A stretch of 64,000 nucleotides of DNA from NCBI RefSeq assembly GCF_000002515.2, contig NC_006041.1, positions 124,001-188,000 on the forward strand, in the 5' to 3' direction. Below, in pieces: positions 38,748 through 49,124 of the stretch. Under the pieces are notes generated by a model, which worked only from the letters and a program-made list of their open reading frames with translations, did not search any database and was not told the DNA's origin. Positions within the stretch are counted from its first letter, which is position 1. Every line of letters begins with the position of its first letter. A program made the translations under genes and the position numbers. Source of the stretch: Kluyveromyces lactis. Lineage: Eukaryota > Ascomycota > Saccharomycetes > Saccharomycetales > Saccharomycetaceae.

Positions 38748-40748
38748 TCAATCACTTCTTCTGTTTAAAAATTGTTTTAGTTCGAAAAGTACTGGTATAC
38801 TCTCTTCGGAATTGAAAAGACCTTTGCAATCTATCTGGGGCCTGCCCTTCTTCTGATTTTCTATTTTCCGATTCATCAGCTCAAAACTTTTCTGTTTTCT
38901 CAAGTTTTCTCTACTTTTCTTATTTTCAATTGACAGATTCAGTATTCGTTGGTTTAATTCGTGCCTTAACTGGTCGTCTGTAAAACGAGAAAACTTAGAG
39001 TCGTTGCTAGAAGCTGTTTCTTGATCATTTTCAGTACCGTACACCAATTCCTCATGTTCTTTTTCAATGTCTGACCCAGTTTCATCTACTTCTAACACGT
39101 CTACTAGCGAAGTGAGTTTCGGAAATGAATCAACTACCACGGGGATATCACTGGTCGTCTTTACGATATCAAGATTGAGTCCACCGCTGAAAACTCTCTG
39201 ACTGGAAGGCCGAGGAGAACATTTCGGTGGTTTCAACTGTTCATGCGAGTTATGTTTATAGTCGATATTCCATATTTGTATTATTCCATTCAACTCATCT
39301 ATCAGGTGAGAAGAGAGTTCGGTAGATGTTTTGTCCTGTTTCATCAAGTATCGCTGCAATTCAGACAAGCGATAGATACTTTGGGTTATTACAGCTTCCT
39401 TTGATTCGGGATCCTCTTTTTCAATAGTACTTCCGTACACGGATAAAAGTAAATGTTTGTAATGATGCAAAACGGGCAACAATGATGAGATACCTTGTGT
39501 TAATGTGTATAATTGTTTCGAGATTATTTGAAATCGCTCTATGTCGGAAGTCTTTTCCACATGGTATCCAGGAAAAATTCTCTTCAAGACTAATGCAATC
39601 TCACACTTTTTCAGTGGATCAGTGTAGTTTATTGAAAGTAAGCAGCACAGAAAGAACTTTCTCATATATTGCAATCTCTCCAACTTTTGTGTAATGTCCA
39701 GACTTTCCACTGTTCGGATCATTTGATATAGGCTTTGCAAATCCACATTGTAAATACTGATATAATCAGTTAACTGAACTGCATTCACAACCGGCAAAAT
39801 GTTACTAGATGCAATGTTCAATTTGTGAAATAACTGGTCTACTGTACATGTAAGGACATCTGTTAGTAATGTCAGTGTTCTGGCTTCATCTGAACGTAGA
39901 CCACGATTTTCAGTCAATGCGATTGGTTTGTAAATAGTCAGCTCTTTATAAGTCAGGTGATAACGATAGATTAATTTGTCTACAGATTGCAATGCAGCAT
40001 TCATCTGTCGTAGATTTAAAAGGGCAGTGTATTTGGAATATTTTGCATGGAAGTACTCTTGCTGTAAAGCTAGATAAACAGCAATCATCAATAAGGACAT
40101 CAGAGAGGATCTAGGTAGATGTCTCTTATAAAGCATTTTACGGAAAGCTTTTCTTGCCGTCAATATGGTGAACATGTATGGAATTGTTCTCTGTAAATAG
40201 AATTTTTTTCCAGAAATTAACAATTGTCCATATTTTGTAGGTATAGTCTTTCCTTCAGCGTTGTGAATCGATAGGGTGTTTTCCTTATTGAAGTTCAGGA
40301 TTGATTTCTGAACAGTAAATAACTGGTGATGAGAAGCGATCGAGCTTGTTAACAGTTGCGAGGAAATGATTTCATAGTGAAATTCATCAACAAAGGCATC
40401 CAGGTCACCATAAGGTAGCTGCTTCATGATCAAATCTACTTGTTTACTCCATCGGCTATCTTCTTCATGTGAGTTCAGAAAATCAGTTCTGTAATCGTTA
40501 TCAATCAGAATCTCCTGTGATTCAAAGCGATCTTGGCCTACAACAGTCGGCGAAGTGTCCTTCAAAGCCTCAATACCCCACTCACTAAGCTTGCGCAACT
40601 GCTGGTAACTGATCGGAACTTGTGGGCGTGAACTGCTCCAAGTCTGTGACGAAGACATCGTTGATGGAGTCGATGCTGCAGATGCCATTTTGGGAATTTC
40701 AATCCTAGGGATTTGCAGATGCAAAGGCACCGCTTGGAAAATGTCCAT
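38748..40748 (-). CDS. INP2: INP2, peroxisome inheritance receptor for myosin
   Basis: Peroxisomal membrane protein that links peroxisomes to the myosin V motor Myo2 so they move to the bud. The 666-residue protein (705 in S. cerevisiae) has a hydrophobic segment near 205-225 (SLMSLLMIAVYLAL) and a predicted helical region after it; the C-terminal 150 residues are charged and coiled-coil-like. Similarity to the yeast protein is low, so the call relies on position: YMR163C, between DNF3 (YMR162C) and MSS11 (YMR164C). The ATG at 40748 was preferred over the GTG three codons upstream. Confidence 0.8.
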   Translation of the reverse strand: MDIFQAVPLHLQIPRIEIPKMASAASTPSTMSSSQTWSSSRPQVPISYQQLRKLSEWGIEALKDTSPTVVGQDRFESQEILIDNDYRTDFLNSHEEDSRWSKQVDLIMKQLPYGDLDAFVDEFHYEIISSQLLTSSIASHHQLFTVQKSILNFNKENTLSIHNAEGKTIPTKYGQLLISGKKFYLQRTIPYMFTILTARKAFRKMLYKRHLPRSSLMSLLMIAVYLALQQEYFHAKYSKYTALLNLRQMNAALQSVDKLIYRYHLTYKELTIYKPIALTENRGLRSDEARTLTLLTDVLTCTVDQLFHKLNIASSNILPVVNAVQLTDYISIYNVDLQSLYQMIRTVESLDITQKLERLQYMRKFFLCCLLSINYTDPLKKCEIALVLKRIFPGYHVEKTSDIERFQIISKQLYTLTQGISSLLPVLHHYKHLLLSVYGSTIEKEDPESKEAVITQSIYRLSELQRYLMKQDKTSTELSSHLIDELNGIIQIWNIDYKHNSHEQLKPPKCSPRPSSQRVFSGGLNLDIVKTTSDIPVVVDSFPKLTSLVDVLEVDETGSDIEKEHEELVYGTENDQETASSNDSKFSRFTDDQLRHELNQRILNLSIENKKSRENLRKQKSFELMNRKIENQKKGRPQIDCKGLFNSEESIPVLFELKQFLNRRSD

Positions 40749-41222
40749 TGTTTTCACTCAAAATGAGAGGATATTCAACCTGTTGGATTGATGGATGAGC
40801 CGCTTGACAAGCCTCGAAGTTTTGTGCTACATTGTCCAATGTATTGAGAGTGAGATGTCATTTATATGTAGATCAAGTTACGCTTTTTTTTTATTTTTTT
40901 TGTTTGTTTACGTTTACAAAGAAAGTAGTATCCGACAAAATTGATCGTGGAACAAATTGGCAGGAAGACATTATCAAGAGTCGAGATTAAGGCAACAGAA
41001 CGAAAGAGAGTGTCAATGAAGTCATCAATGAAAACGAATCAGATAGTTTAATGTTACATATTAATTACGGGAAAGGTATATACTCTAGGTACTAAAGAAA
41101 GGGAAAAAATTTAGGTCGTCGCCATGCGGTAAATTACATTGGTCAAAAACCAGATGTCATTTGATTTCGATTTTGACTAGTATTACGGATATGAGAGGGA
41201 GCTAACATGTAAAACATACATA
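40749..41222. other. INP2 promoter and MSS11 3' region
   Basis: About 470 bases between two leftward genes. A long T run near 40883-40900 is the likely INP2 promoter element. I see no gene here. Confidence 0.4.
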
Positions 41223-41760
41223 TTACTGCTTCCGCCCTCCCATGAATTCATTACCCAAGCCTGACATATCAAACTGACCAAAATTCAATTTGTTATTTGA
41301 ACCACCAGAGAATGTATTGAAATCTTGATTGTTAGTAACATCTATTTTTGAGAGAGGTTCTGATTTTTTATTATTGTCTAAAGGCTGAGAAGATGCTTGT
41401 GGACCCATAGTGGCTGGCATAGCATATGAATCAAAACTTTGAGGCTGTTGTGTTTGGAGTGACATGGCAAAATGATCTTTGTTCATTGGTTGGTCTTGCT
41501 GTTGTGATTTTACCATGTTCTCATAAGCTCTCTGTTGTTGTAGATATTGCTGGGACGGACTTGAATTATCTGATGGATCCCCTTGTCCTGGAAGTATGTT
41601 TTGGTTACCCAACTGATGATGCTGTTGATTTTGTTGATTTTGTTGGTGTTGCATTAAAGTCATCATTTTTTGATATTGCATTCGAATTTGCTGTTGCTGT
41701 TGCTGGTGCTGTTGCTGTTGCTGGTGCTGTTGCTGTTGCTGGTGCTGTTGCTGTTGCTGA

Positions 41761-41836
<76 letters not shown>

Positions 41837-42842
41837 TCTGCTGTAGTTTGGTCCAGTTAGCTTGAACTTGTTGTGATCCGGACGGGCTTGGTTTCTTCAC
41901 CTTTGACGAGGAATTAACACCTTTGAACTGCTTTGATTCCCCATTAGCTCGTGGTTTAGTATTGGCGCCAGAATCTTTATTAGTTGCTGAACTCTTCTTG
42001 GTTTGTTTATTTTTGCTTCCGACCGAAGTATTCTGAGGTTTTGGAGTAGATTTAGAACTTCCCAAGGTCGCTGCATGATAGGGATTCACACCAAGTCCAG
42101 CGTTTGTACCAGCATTCGGAGTGGTTCCTAGAACGGGTTGAAATGAGCCCTGTGGCTGTGGTACTCTCACTCCTGCTGGGAAGGAATTCGCGTTGGTTGC
42201 ATAAGGAGTGTTTCCACTACCGGGTGAAGTCATTGTTCTGAAATGCTGCTGCTGCTGCTGCTGCTGCTGCAGTTGTTGTTGTTGTTGTTGTTGTTGTTGC
42301 TGTTGTTGTTGAGGGACAATGTTGCCGGCGAAGCCCATTGCTGGAGCAATAGGGCCAGTTCGCACGACACGAGACAACATTTCCTGAGGTGGAACTTGTG
42401 GCAATATTGGAACAATTCTATCATTAAATGGTTTCAAACTGGTTAAATTTTCAATTGGTGTTGTTTCAACGTACTGGTTCAACGCCCAAAGTGATTGCCA
42501 CCATTCGAACAAAAAAGTATCCGGAGAATTCATTAACATTTTTGAGTTTAATAATTTATCACCGTTTAGCGAGTGTTGTGGCACGGCTTTTGACAGTGGT
42601 ACATTTGCCTCTTGTAAAAACTTTTTTGCAGTATCGTGGTGTTGGTTATGCACTAGGTAGTTATAAATATGAGCATATAATAATTGCTTGGAGTTTTTCG
42701 CCATAGCATCGGAAACAAACGGTTCTACAACATCACCGCTATTGTATTGTTTATTTTTTTGATCCTGAATAGAATCGCCCTTCATCTTTTTGTCCTGTGG
42801 AGTGTTTGAAGCATTACTCTTCCTAGCACCTGGTCCAGCCAT
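41223..42842 (-). CDS. MSS11: MSS11, LisH-domain transcription regulator with long polyglutamine tracts
   Basis: Transcription factor that works with Flo8 to control filamentous growth, flocculin and starch-hydrolysis genes. The 539-residue protein is shorter than S. cerevisiae Mss11 (758). It has a LisH domain at about 52-84 (LLYAHIYNYLVHNQHHDTAKKFL). Two long glutamine tracts follow: one of about 20 residues encoded by 42245-42312 and one of about 60 residues with regular His interruptions encoded by 41690-41860. The Asn/Ser/Thr-rich rest has no other domain. Position YMR164C after INP2 (YMR163C) and the LisH domain support the call. Confidence 0.88.
41690..41860 (-). repeat. CAA/CAG repeat of MSS11 with 18-base His-Gln units
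   Basis: Alternating CAA and CAG codons give a glutamine run; its 3' part (as the gene reads) is built of near-identical 18-base units encoding HQQQQQ, four of them in a row. The pure CAACAG part and the 18-base units are likely to differ in number between strains. Confidence 0.9.
42245..42312 (-). repeat. Second CAG/CAA tract of MSS11
   Basis: A run of eight CAG codons and then CAA/CAG codons on the minus strand, interrupted by one CTG leucine codon, giving about 20 glutamines. It is purer in CAG than the tract at 41690-41860. Confidence 0.85.
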
Positions 42843-43643
42843 GTCCTTACAGACTTTCGATTGACAAAGTGAACGAAGCTGGTAACTTTCACTGAAATAG
42901 ATTATAAAAACCCTTTTGTCCTCGATGAAAATTTAATACAACAATTAACAGTGAAAAGAACTTATCTTTCCCCGGAACTTTCAATAAATAAGCCCTGCGT
43001 AAACTGTGAATATGTTATACTTTACTAATCGGAACAGGTAGATCATGCACAGTGATAGAGAGAGGAAGAGAGGCGTATTGTTACCAATGTTATCGGTTTT
43101 GCTCGCTAGCCTAAAAACTGTTATTTCAACCAGATAAAACCCAACCACAGCTATTGACAACTTCAAAAAATCTGTAAGTTTATTCAAGTTTATATCAATG
43201 AATTAAATTAAGCGACCTTTAGCAAAAACTCAATTTACCAATACTCTCTATTTGACAACATACAATAAGGGACGATATCTAGACCAGGCAAACCATGTTA
43301 ATCGATTAATTCATTTGTATTGGGCGGAGAATAATTGATTTTCAGTTACTTAAAGCGGAAATGAAAAAAAAAGATTGATCACGTGACACAAACCTTTATG
43401 TCCTTTGATAGGTACAGCTTGAACCCAAGAAAAAACTGCTGTATTGAAGGATTCTAAACAAAACAATGTACCACAAAAGTAGATGAAAGCTTAAGTCCAT
43501 AATAGTTTATATACAGGAATAAGTATAGATGCAAAATGTGATACGGACTAGTATTTAATTATCATTTATTCATAAAACCAACGTCCGTTCGTCTACTTTT
43601 GAAATAAAAACAACACAGAATGAAAGACCCCTCTGTTTGTCTA
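42843..43643. other. MSS11 promoter and 3' region of the next gene
   Basis: About 800 bases between two leftward genes. A CACGTG box lies at 43380-43385. Long promoters are usual for MSS11-type filamentation regulators. No gene is visible. Confidence 0.5.
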
Positions 43644-44996
43644 TTAGTTCGATTTTACTCCTCCGAGAGTTGAAAGAAGTTTCAATGCAACAGGGTTCTT
43701 GGCCATCACTGAATACGTATTTTTCCGGACATCTGCTGTCATCATTTGTTCTAACAATGGTATCTTATCCTCTGTAGGAATAATGACTCGAAGTTTTTTC
43801 TTTCCAGCCAGAACGCTATTTTTTCGAAGTAGTGAAACAACTTTTACTATGTGGTCGTTCTTACGTTGGACGTTAGACGCTATCAGTCCTTTCAAGACTC
43901 CTAAAACTGTATCTAAAGATACTGACGTCATTCCTTTGAAATAATTGTTGAACATGCTTTGGAAACGCCGACTACTGGGTTGATAGAGTACCGAAATATA
44001 TTTCTCGAAAAGATCGTTGTTCCATTGGGAACTTTCAAAGACCATCTGCTCGTATATCCTTTCGTTACTGAAGTTATTCTGTTTCAAAAGGTTACGGCTG
44101 TTGTCATAATACCATAGCTGTAATAACCGTCTTTGTGAAATGTCATTGATCGACTGGTAAAATTCATAGAAGTCAGATTGGAATGCCATCTTGCTATCGC
44201 TTAACCTCTTGAAGACGTCTTGCAATTCTTCCGGGAAACTTTCAGGCTTCGGCACACTAAAATGTTGTGCCTTACTCAAATTCTTCAATAATGCTCCAAA
44301 CTCGTGACGCCAACTCTTATAAAACGCCGCATTCTGTATATCATGGAGATCGTGTTCGTTCTGCGGTACGTTGTCTAAAAGCTTTTGCAACATCTTGTCA
44401 TTAACCTCAACTCCCGTTTCCAACGATTTCTTATAGATATGGAACGAGTAAAATAAATAAAATATACCCATCTTTACCATGTATGAGTTGGCTGATTGTA
44501 GACCTTTCCCCTCGGGATTAGAATCCAAAAATGGATCTGAAATAGTCTCAATGTCGGCGGCAGCATTATTACTTTCTCCTATCACTTCTGACCTTCGTTG
44601 TTCCATAGCTTGCTTCTTTAGTTGACTGCTCTCTCTCCAGGAGACCTCAGAGCGGGGTCTCTTCGGTACCGCAAAATTTTGCTTATCATCGTAAACTGCA
44701 TCAAGGCTATTCTCCACCCCAAATCCGTTTTCCAACGAATCTATTATAGTTGCTTGTCTTGACATCGTTGATACGGTAGAATATATCACCATCCCTGTTA
44801 ACGTAACTACATTAGTCGTAACAAAAAACGCATTACCTGGTGCATTGAAATATTTCCAAAGCGTCTCTGAATACCTCTGTTGACCCTTTTGTAGACGTGG
44901 GGTACTTTGAAACATCTTGTTCTTCCATTGTAGCGTTATCCTCCGACTAGTATGAAACCTTCGTGCCATTGAACGAAAACAGCAACGAAGATGCAT
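43644..44996 (-). CDS. Mitochondrial membrane protein, candidate PET494 (COX3 translational activator)
   Basis: A 450-residue protein with a basic, Arg-rich N-terminus (MHLRCCFRSMARRFHTSRR) typical of mitochondrial import and one membrane segment at about 51-75. The segment WKYFNAPGNAFFVTTNVVT before and in this helix resembles what I recall of S. cerevisiae Pet494 (YNR045W), an inner-membrane activator of COX3 mRNA translation. The rest is a helical, positively and negatively charged domain with no motif I know. The identification is from memory and position does not help, as it is outside the YMR/YDL block. The start is the first ATG after a non-yeast GTG start. Confidence 0.5.
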   Translation of the reverse strand: MHLRCCFRSMARRFHTSRRITLQWKNKMFQSTPRLQKGQQRYSETLWKYFNAPGNAFFVTTNVVTLTGMVIYSTVSTMSRQATIIDSLENGFGVENSLDAVYDDKQNFAVPKRPRSEVSWRESSQLKKQAMEQRRSEVIGESNNAAADIETISDPFLDSNPEGKGLQSANSYMVKMGIFYLFYSFHIYKKSLETGVEVNDKMLQKLLDNVPQNEHDLHDIQNAAFYKSWRHEFGALLKNLSKAQHFSVPKPESFPEELQDVFKRLSDSKMAFQSDFYEFYQSINDISQRRLLQLWYYDNSRNLLKQNNFSNERIYEQMVFESSQWNNDLFEKYISVLYQPSSRRFQSMFNNYFKGMTSVSLDTVLGVLKGLIASNVQRKNDHIVKVVSLLRKNSVLAGKKKLRVIIPTEDKIPLLEQMMTADVRKNTYSVMAKNPVALKLLSTLGGVKSN

Positions 44997-45764
44997 TTTA
45001 AATTGGAAAAACACCACTCTAAGCTTGACCCATCAACTTCGAAACAGAAACAATGAGGGAAAACTAATCTGTGTCGTATGTATTCTCCCTGATCAACCCT
45101 TTTCAAATTATTAATTCTCTTGTGTGTCTTGTTACCGGCTTCTTTCATGAATTCGCAGGGTCAGCTCATTTCCATATATCGTTTGATTTTAACTTAGTAT
45201 TCAATTTTTAATTTCGCTGAAATTCTTTCTCCTTGGTGGTAAATAGTATGGAGATATATGGATGGAATCTGCGATGCGCTACAAATTTGACACATGATTT
45301 GACGAAATGAAAAGATTGTTGGGTTGAATGGCTGCACCCGTGAATAAAACGTAATCTAATAATCTCATCTTATTGTAGTAGGTGCTTCACCGGGAGTCAC
45401 ATCGATATGAATATGCTACAGTAGTTCGGATCTCTATAACTTATTTAAAAACGAGAGAGTATCACGTGATGTATATCATTTCTCACATCATATCTACATC
45501 TTGAAACTACAGCAAGACTGGCAGGCGTGCTAATGCTTACAATAGGAAACAGTGTGGTTCGCAGATAGGGGCGAAGGAATGTGTGGTGTATGCAACCTTA
45601 AGGAGGAAGAACTCCTTTTTCTCGAACGGTCAACCTCCGATGCTGTACATCCAGGTATATATAACTCCAATATCCCAAAAAAAAAAAGAATGGCTGCAAC
45701 ACGTCAGTAAAAGGGCAGGACAAGAGTAAAGAAAGCAAGCTTGGTGCACTTCACAAAGCACATT
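44997..45764. other. Divergent region upstream of MGT1
   Basis: About 770 bases between the candidate PET494 and MGT1. It holds a CACGTG box at 45463-45468 and short open frames that do not look real. No RNA gene is visible. Confidence 0.5.
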
Positions 45765-46334
45765 ATGTCCCATTTATTAGTGTACGATTTCATGGAGCAC
45801 GATCTAGCAAATGTGCTGATCGTGGTCAAACCTTCGACCAAAAGTCTTGTATTCGTTTCGCTGTCAGGAACGAAACCAAAACTATTAGGCGATGCTAAGA
45901 AATTTGTATCCAAAGTGAACTCCTTGTCAAAGAATAAAGGATCTATTTATACCTTAAAGAATAAATCCATCTTAAAATCAGACGATGTGGCATGGTTAGA
46001 ACAGTTGAGCTTTGATTTTTTACAGATACTGGCTGGTGGTATTGACTCTCAAACGAACATCAAATGTGAGTATCTCCTTGGAACAGAATTTCAAAAAAAG
46101 GTTTGGGAGACTACAAAGACTATCAAGGCCGGTGCTACGATTTCTTATCAGCAATTAGCCGTTCTGCTAGGGAATCCAAAAGCTGTGAGAGCCATTGGTT
46201 CTGCTCTAGCGAAAAACAACATTGCTGTCGTGATTCCGTGCCATAGAATCATCGGTTCTAAGGGTAAACTGACAGGATTCAGATGGGGAATTGAACTAAA
46301 AGAATCACTACTAAGGCAGGAACAAGCAATTTAG
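45765..46334 (+). CDS. MGT1: MGT1, O6-alkylguanine-DNA alkyltransferase
   Basis: Suicide repair protein that moves the alkyl group from O6-methylguanine to its own cysteine. The 189-residue protein (188 in S. cerevisiae) has the active-site motif IPCHRI with Cys159, and the helix-turn-helix segment YQQLAVLLGNPKAVRAIGSAL that flips the base. Asn in the NNIAVVIPCHR stretch is also conserved. The ATG at 45765 was chosen over the upstream TTG. In S. cerevisiae the gene is YDL200C and lies elsewhere, so this part of the window is a synteny junction. Confidence 0.95.
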   Translation: MSHLLVYDFMEHDLANVLIVVKPSTKSLVFVSLSGTKPKLLGDAKKFVSKVNSLSKNKGSIYTLKNKSILKSDDVAWLEQLSFDFLQILAGGIDSQTNIKCEYLLGTEFQKKVWETTKTIKAGATISYQQLAVLLGNPKAVRAIGSALAKNNIAVVIPCHRIIGSKGKLTGFRWGIELKESLLRQEQAI

Positions 46335-47318
46335 TGGACTGATAGCTTTTGAATTTTTTTTTTCTTATTTGCAACCAACCGTGTTTGAAACGGCACACAA
46401 ATCCCAAATGTGTTCAAGGATTACTTGACCCAGTCGTTACGGTTCTCTTCTGTGTGTGTTTCAATAAAATGTCTTTTTGTCTCTATTTCTTTTGTCTTTA
46501 TTTGTCTTTCGAGAGGGTTGCGTCTGCAAGAAAAAATATGGAAATCCTGGAGAGTTGAATCATTATCGATCTGCGAGGAGTATGATAGTGGGGTGCAGCA
46601 GATATAATTAACATACTACTTATCGGATGGAGAGGGGGATCTTTTCAATAAAGACATTCAATTGTGCTGCACGGCTGATCTCACAACTTGGGACATTATA
46701 CTGTGTGAGTTTTTTTTGTTCTTTTTGTTCTTTTAATTCTTCAACTTGCTTCGACGACATGAAGGGTTTGACTTTTACTTCTGCTGGTTTTTGTTTGCAG
46801 TACATTCTCTACAAACACGATTCTGTCTCGAAATAAACCATCCACTCGTAAATGTAAACCTTAAACTCTATCCCATGTTCTTGCCATAGAAAGCTAGTTT
46901 CTTACCGTTTCTTCTCTTACGGTATCTTTTGTTTCTGGTCAAGTATTAATTATTGCTGAGTAACTTTTTTTGGCAGAGTCACTGTACTATGTTGGGTATT
47001 TCTGTGAACTGAGTTTTCAATACCCTTTTTGTATGGCCTAGGCTTATTCTATTAATATTGGCGACATGATCTTCAAACGCGGTGGAAATTTGGTATCTGC
47101 TTTCAGTTATGCATGTTCAATCCAATACAATATACACTTATTCTGCTAAATTGCTTACTTGTAGTTGGTATGGTTTTTTTATATATATTGAGGCCTCAAA
47201 GCTTTTCTCAGCGATACACTGCCGTCATCACTTAAATCATATCATGTTTTCATTTTATCTTTCTTAGAATCTCAAAAAGTATGGATTGCTGTTCTCAAGC
47301 AAAGTACTAATTGCCAAC
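46335..47318. other. Long gap before the sugar-transporter-like gene
   Basis: About 980 bases with no gene I can support. It holds pyrimidine-rich runs (46690-46740) and a TATA box at 47180-47187. A 61-codon frame on the minus strand at 46620-46805 looks protein-like but has no match I know. The size fits a regulated promoter for the transporter. Confidence 0.5.
47180..47187 (+). promoter_or_regulatory. TATA box of the transporter gene
   Basis: TATATATA lies 132 bases before the start of the transporter. A TATA box at this place in a long, T-rich promoter is typical of regulated yeast genes. Confidence 0.5.
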
Positions 47319-49037
47319 ATGTCCGAAGAGAAAAAGGTTGTTAATGTTCCTTCAAACTCTGAAAAAGAAAGCGCACTTGTCGAAGTTGAATCAAGATCAA
47401 CTATTGATGAAATCGAAAATGTGTTTAATGGCAACAAACCAACAGAAGAAGTTCTGAAAGAAGTTGATGAATTGGTCTTGAAGTATGATCTTCAAGAATA
47501 CCAAGAACTATTAAGTCGTGGTGCTTTATTGGCTAATGATCCTGATGTTTTGCTAACTGATAACTACTCCGAAAAGGAAAGAAAAAAGATCGGCAGGGAG
47601 TTAACACATCCATTTCTGTCTTTGTCAAGAGGTATGATTTGGGCTGCGTTATGTACCTCTTTGGCCGCCGTCAATTTCGGTATGGATGAAAGTGCTGTCG
47701 GTGGTGCTGTCTTGGGTTATCAAAAGGCGTTCAACATTACAAACCCTAACATCCAAGGTCTTACTTTAGCTGCGCCTTATTTGGCTGCTGGTGTCTTGAC
47801 CTTACCACTGACTGTCTTATTGAACAAAAAATTTGGTAGAAGATTTATTGTTTTGATAAGTTGTTTTATCGGTGTGTCTGGTTCTCTGATCCAAGGCTTT
47901 TCGAACGGATTAGGTCTTATATTGTTCGCAAGATTATATTTAGGTATTGGTATGGGTTTATGTTCATCTACTGTCCCAATCTATACTGCAGAATGTGCAC
48001 CAGCAGTTTCTAGAGGCGCAATTTTAATGTTGTGGCAGACTTTTATCGCTCTTGGTGTTTGTTTGGGTTCAGTTTTCAATAGAGCTTTTGTCGAAATCGA
48101 GGGGAACCTATCTTGGAGATTAATGATTGGTTCTTCTTGTGTAGCACCCTTTATCACGGCTCTCGTGGTTTACATTCCACCTGAATCACCAAGATGGCTT
48201 ATTGGAAACGGATTTGTCAGAGAATCCCTAGAGTCCCTAATCAGATTGAGAAACACAGAAGTCTCTGGTTCACGGGACTTTTATATCCTATATGAGTCTT
48301 TGAAATACGAACATAAACTTGCAGCTAAACTTTCTTGGCACCAAGAGATTAAATCCCTATTCAGTAACATCAGAAACAGATTTGCTTTGTGGGTATCGTT
48401 CCTTGGTATTCTTGGTCAGCAATACGGTGGCGTTAACATCTTGGTTTCATATACTGCAACAATTTTAACGAATGCTGGTATTGACCCGGTAACTGCCATT
48501 GCTGGCTCAATCGGTATTGGAGGTGGTTGTTTCTTAGCTACTTTCCTTTCCTCGCAGTTGATCGACAGATTTGGTAGAAGAACAATGTTGCTTTTGACAC
48601 TTCCTGTAGAAGGCGCTTGTTTGTTTTGGTTGGGTGGTATTTTGAATATCAAAGAAGATCAAGCTCGGTTGGCTGCTGGTTTGGCTGCTATGTATGTATT
48701 TGTGCTGTTCTACGGTATTGGTATTGGGCCAATTAGTTTTACATTGGTAGCAGAAACCCCATCCATTACCGTTAGAATGGCTCATAGTGCTTTTGCTATG
48801 TCGATCAATTGGTTGCTTGATTTCTGTTTGACGATGACATGGCCAAAAATGGCCGATTCTATGGGAACTTCAGGAGGGTTATATTTCTACGGTGCGTTTA
48901 ACTTTCTGATTTGGGTTCTTGCTTATTTCACAATCCCAGAAACAAAAAGGTTCACACTAGAACAGTTAGATGAGGTGTTCAAACATGGTGTTACCCATTA
49001 TGCCAAGCAAAATACCAGAAAACTATTTGGTAAATAA
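47319..49037 (+). CDS. Sugar-transporter-family permease of filamentous-fungal type
   Basis: A 572-residue, 12-helix major facilitator of the sugar porter family. Family marks are KKFGRRF (about 173-179), the ESPRW segment after helix 6, DRFGRRT in the middle loop and PETKRFTLEQLDEVF at the end of helix 12. A hydrophilic N-terminal extension of about 95 residues includes YDLQEYQELLSRGALLANDPD, a segment I associate with a group of hexose/polyol porters common in filamentous fungi. It is not close to the S. cerevisiae Hxt, Itr, Mal or Lac12 proteins. The substrate is unknown. The start is the first ATG after a TTG. It is convergent with the CHA1-like gene, 87 bases apart. Confidence 0.88.
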   Translation: MSEEKKVVNVPSNSEKESALVEVESRSTIDEIENVFNGNKPTEEVLKEVDELVLKYDLQEYQELLSRGALLANDPDVLLTDNYSEKERKKIGRELTHPFLSLSRGMIWAALCTSLAAVNFGMDESAVGGAVLGYQKAFNITNPNIQGLTLAAPYLAAGVLTLPLTVLLNKKFGRRFIVLISCFIGVSGSLIQGFSNGLGLILFARLYLGIGMGLCSSTVPIYTAECAPAVSRGAILMLWQTFIALGVCLGSVFNRAFVEIEGNLSWRLMIGSSCVAPFITALVVYIPPESPRWLIGNGFVRESLESLIRLRNTEVSGSRDFYILYESLKYEHKLAAKLSWHQEIKSLFSNIRNRFALWVSFLGILGQQYGGVNILVSYTATILTNAGIDPVTAIAGSIGIGGGCFLATFLSSQLIDRFGRRTMLLLTLPVEGACLFWLGGILNIKEDQARLAAGLAAMYVFVLFYGIGIGPISFTLVAETPSITVRMAHSAFAMSINWLLDFCLTMTWPKMADSMGTSGGLYFYGAFNFLIWVLAYFTIPETKRFTLEQLDEVFKHGVTHYAKQNTRKLFGK

Positions 49038-49124
49038 TCGTTGTGACCTTAAATTTTGAAATATATATTTATCTTTAATATTCAAGTGTCATCTAACAAA
49101 ACTATCGTCTTTTGGCTATACTAT

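Noticed and set aside
41700-41770. Regular repeats that could suggest a CRISPR-like array
   Set aside because: The units are 18 bases, in frame inside MSS11, and there are no spacers. It is a coding minisatellite in a eukaryote.
41426-41860. Long plus-strand frame of Val/Ala repeats
   Set aside because: It is the opposite-strand shadow of the MSS11 polyglutamine tract.
46620-46805. A 61-codon minus-strand frame (MYCKQKPAEVKVK...)
   Set aside because: It looks protein-like and I considered an exon of a split gene, but found no splice signals leading to a longer product and no known match.
46860-46950. A short Lys/Arg-rich minus-strand stretch that looked like a ribosomal-protein end
   Set aside because: Only about 24 codons are open, there is no ATG, and I could not match it to any ribosomal protein.
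47319-49037. myo-Inositol transporter ITR1/ITR2
   Set aside because: It is a sugar-porter protein of similar length, but the N-terminal extension and the helix motifs do not follow the Itr proteins.
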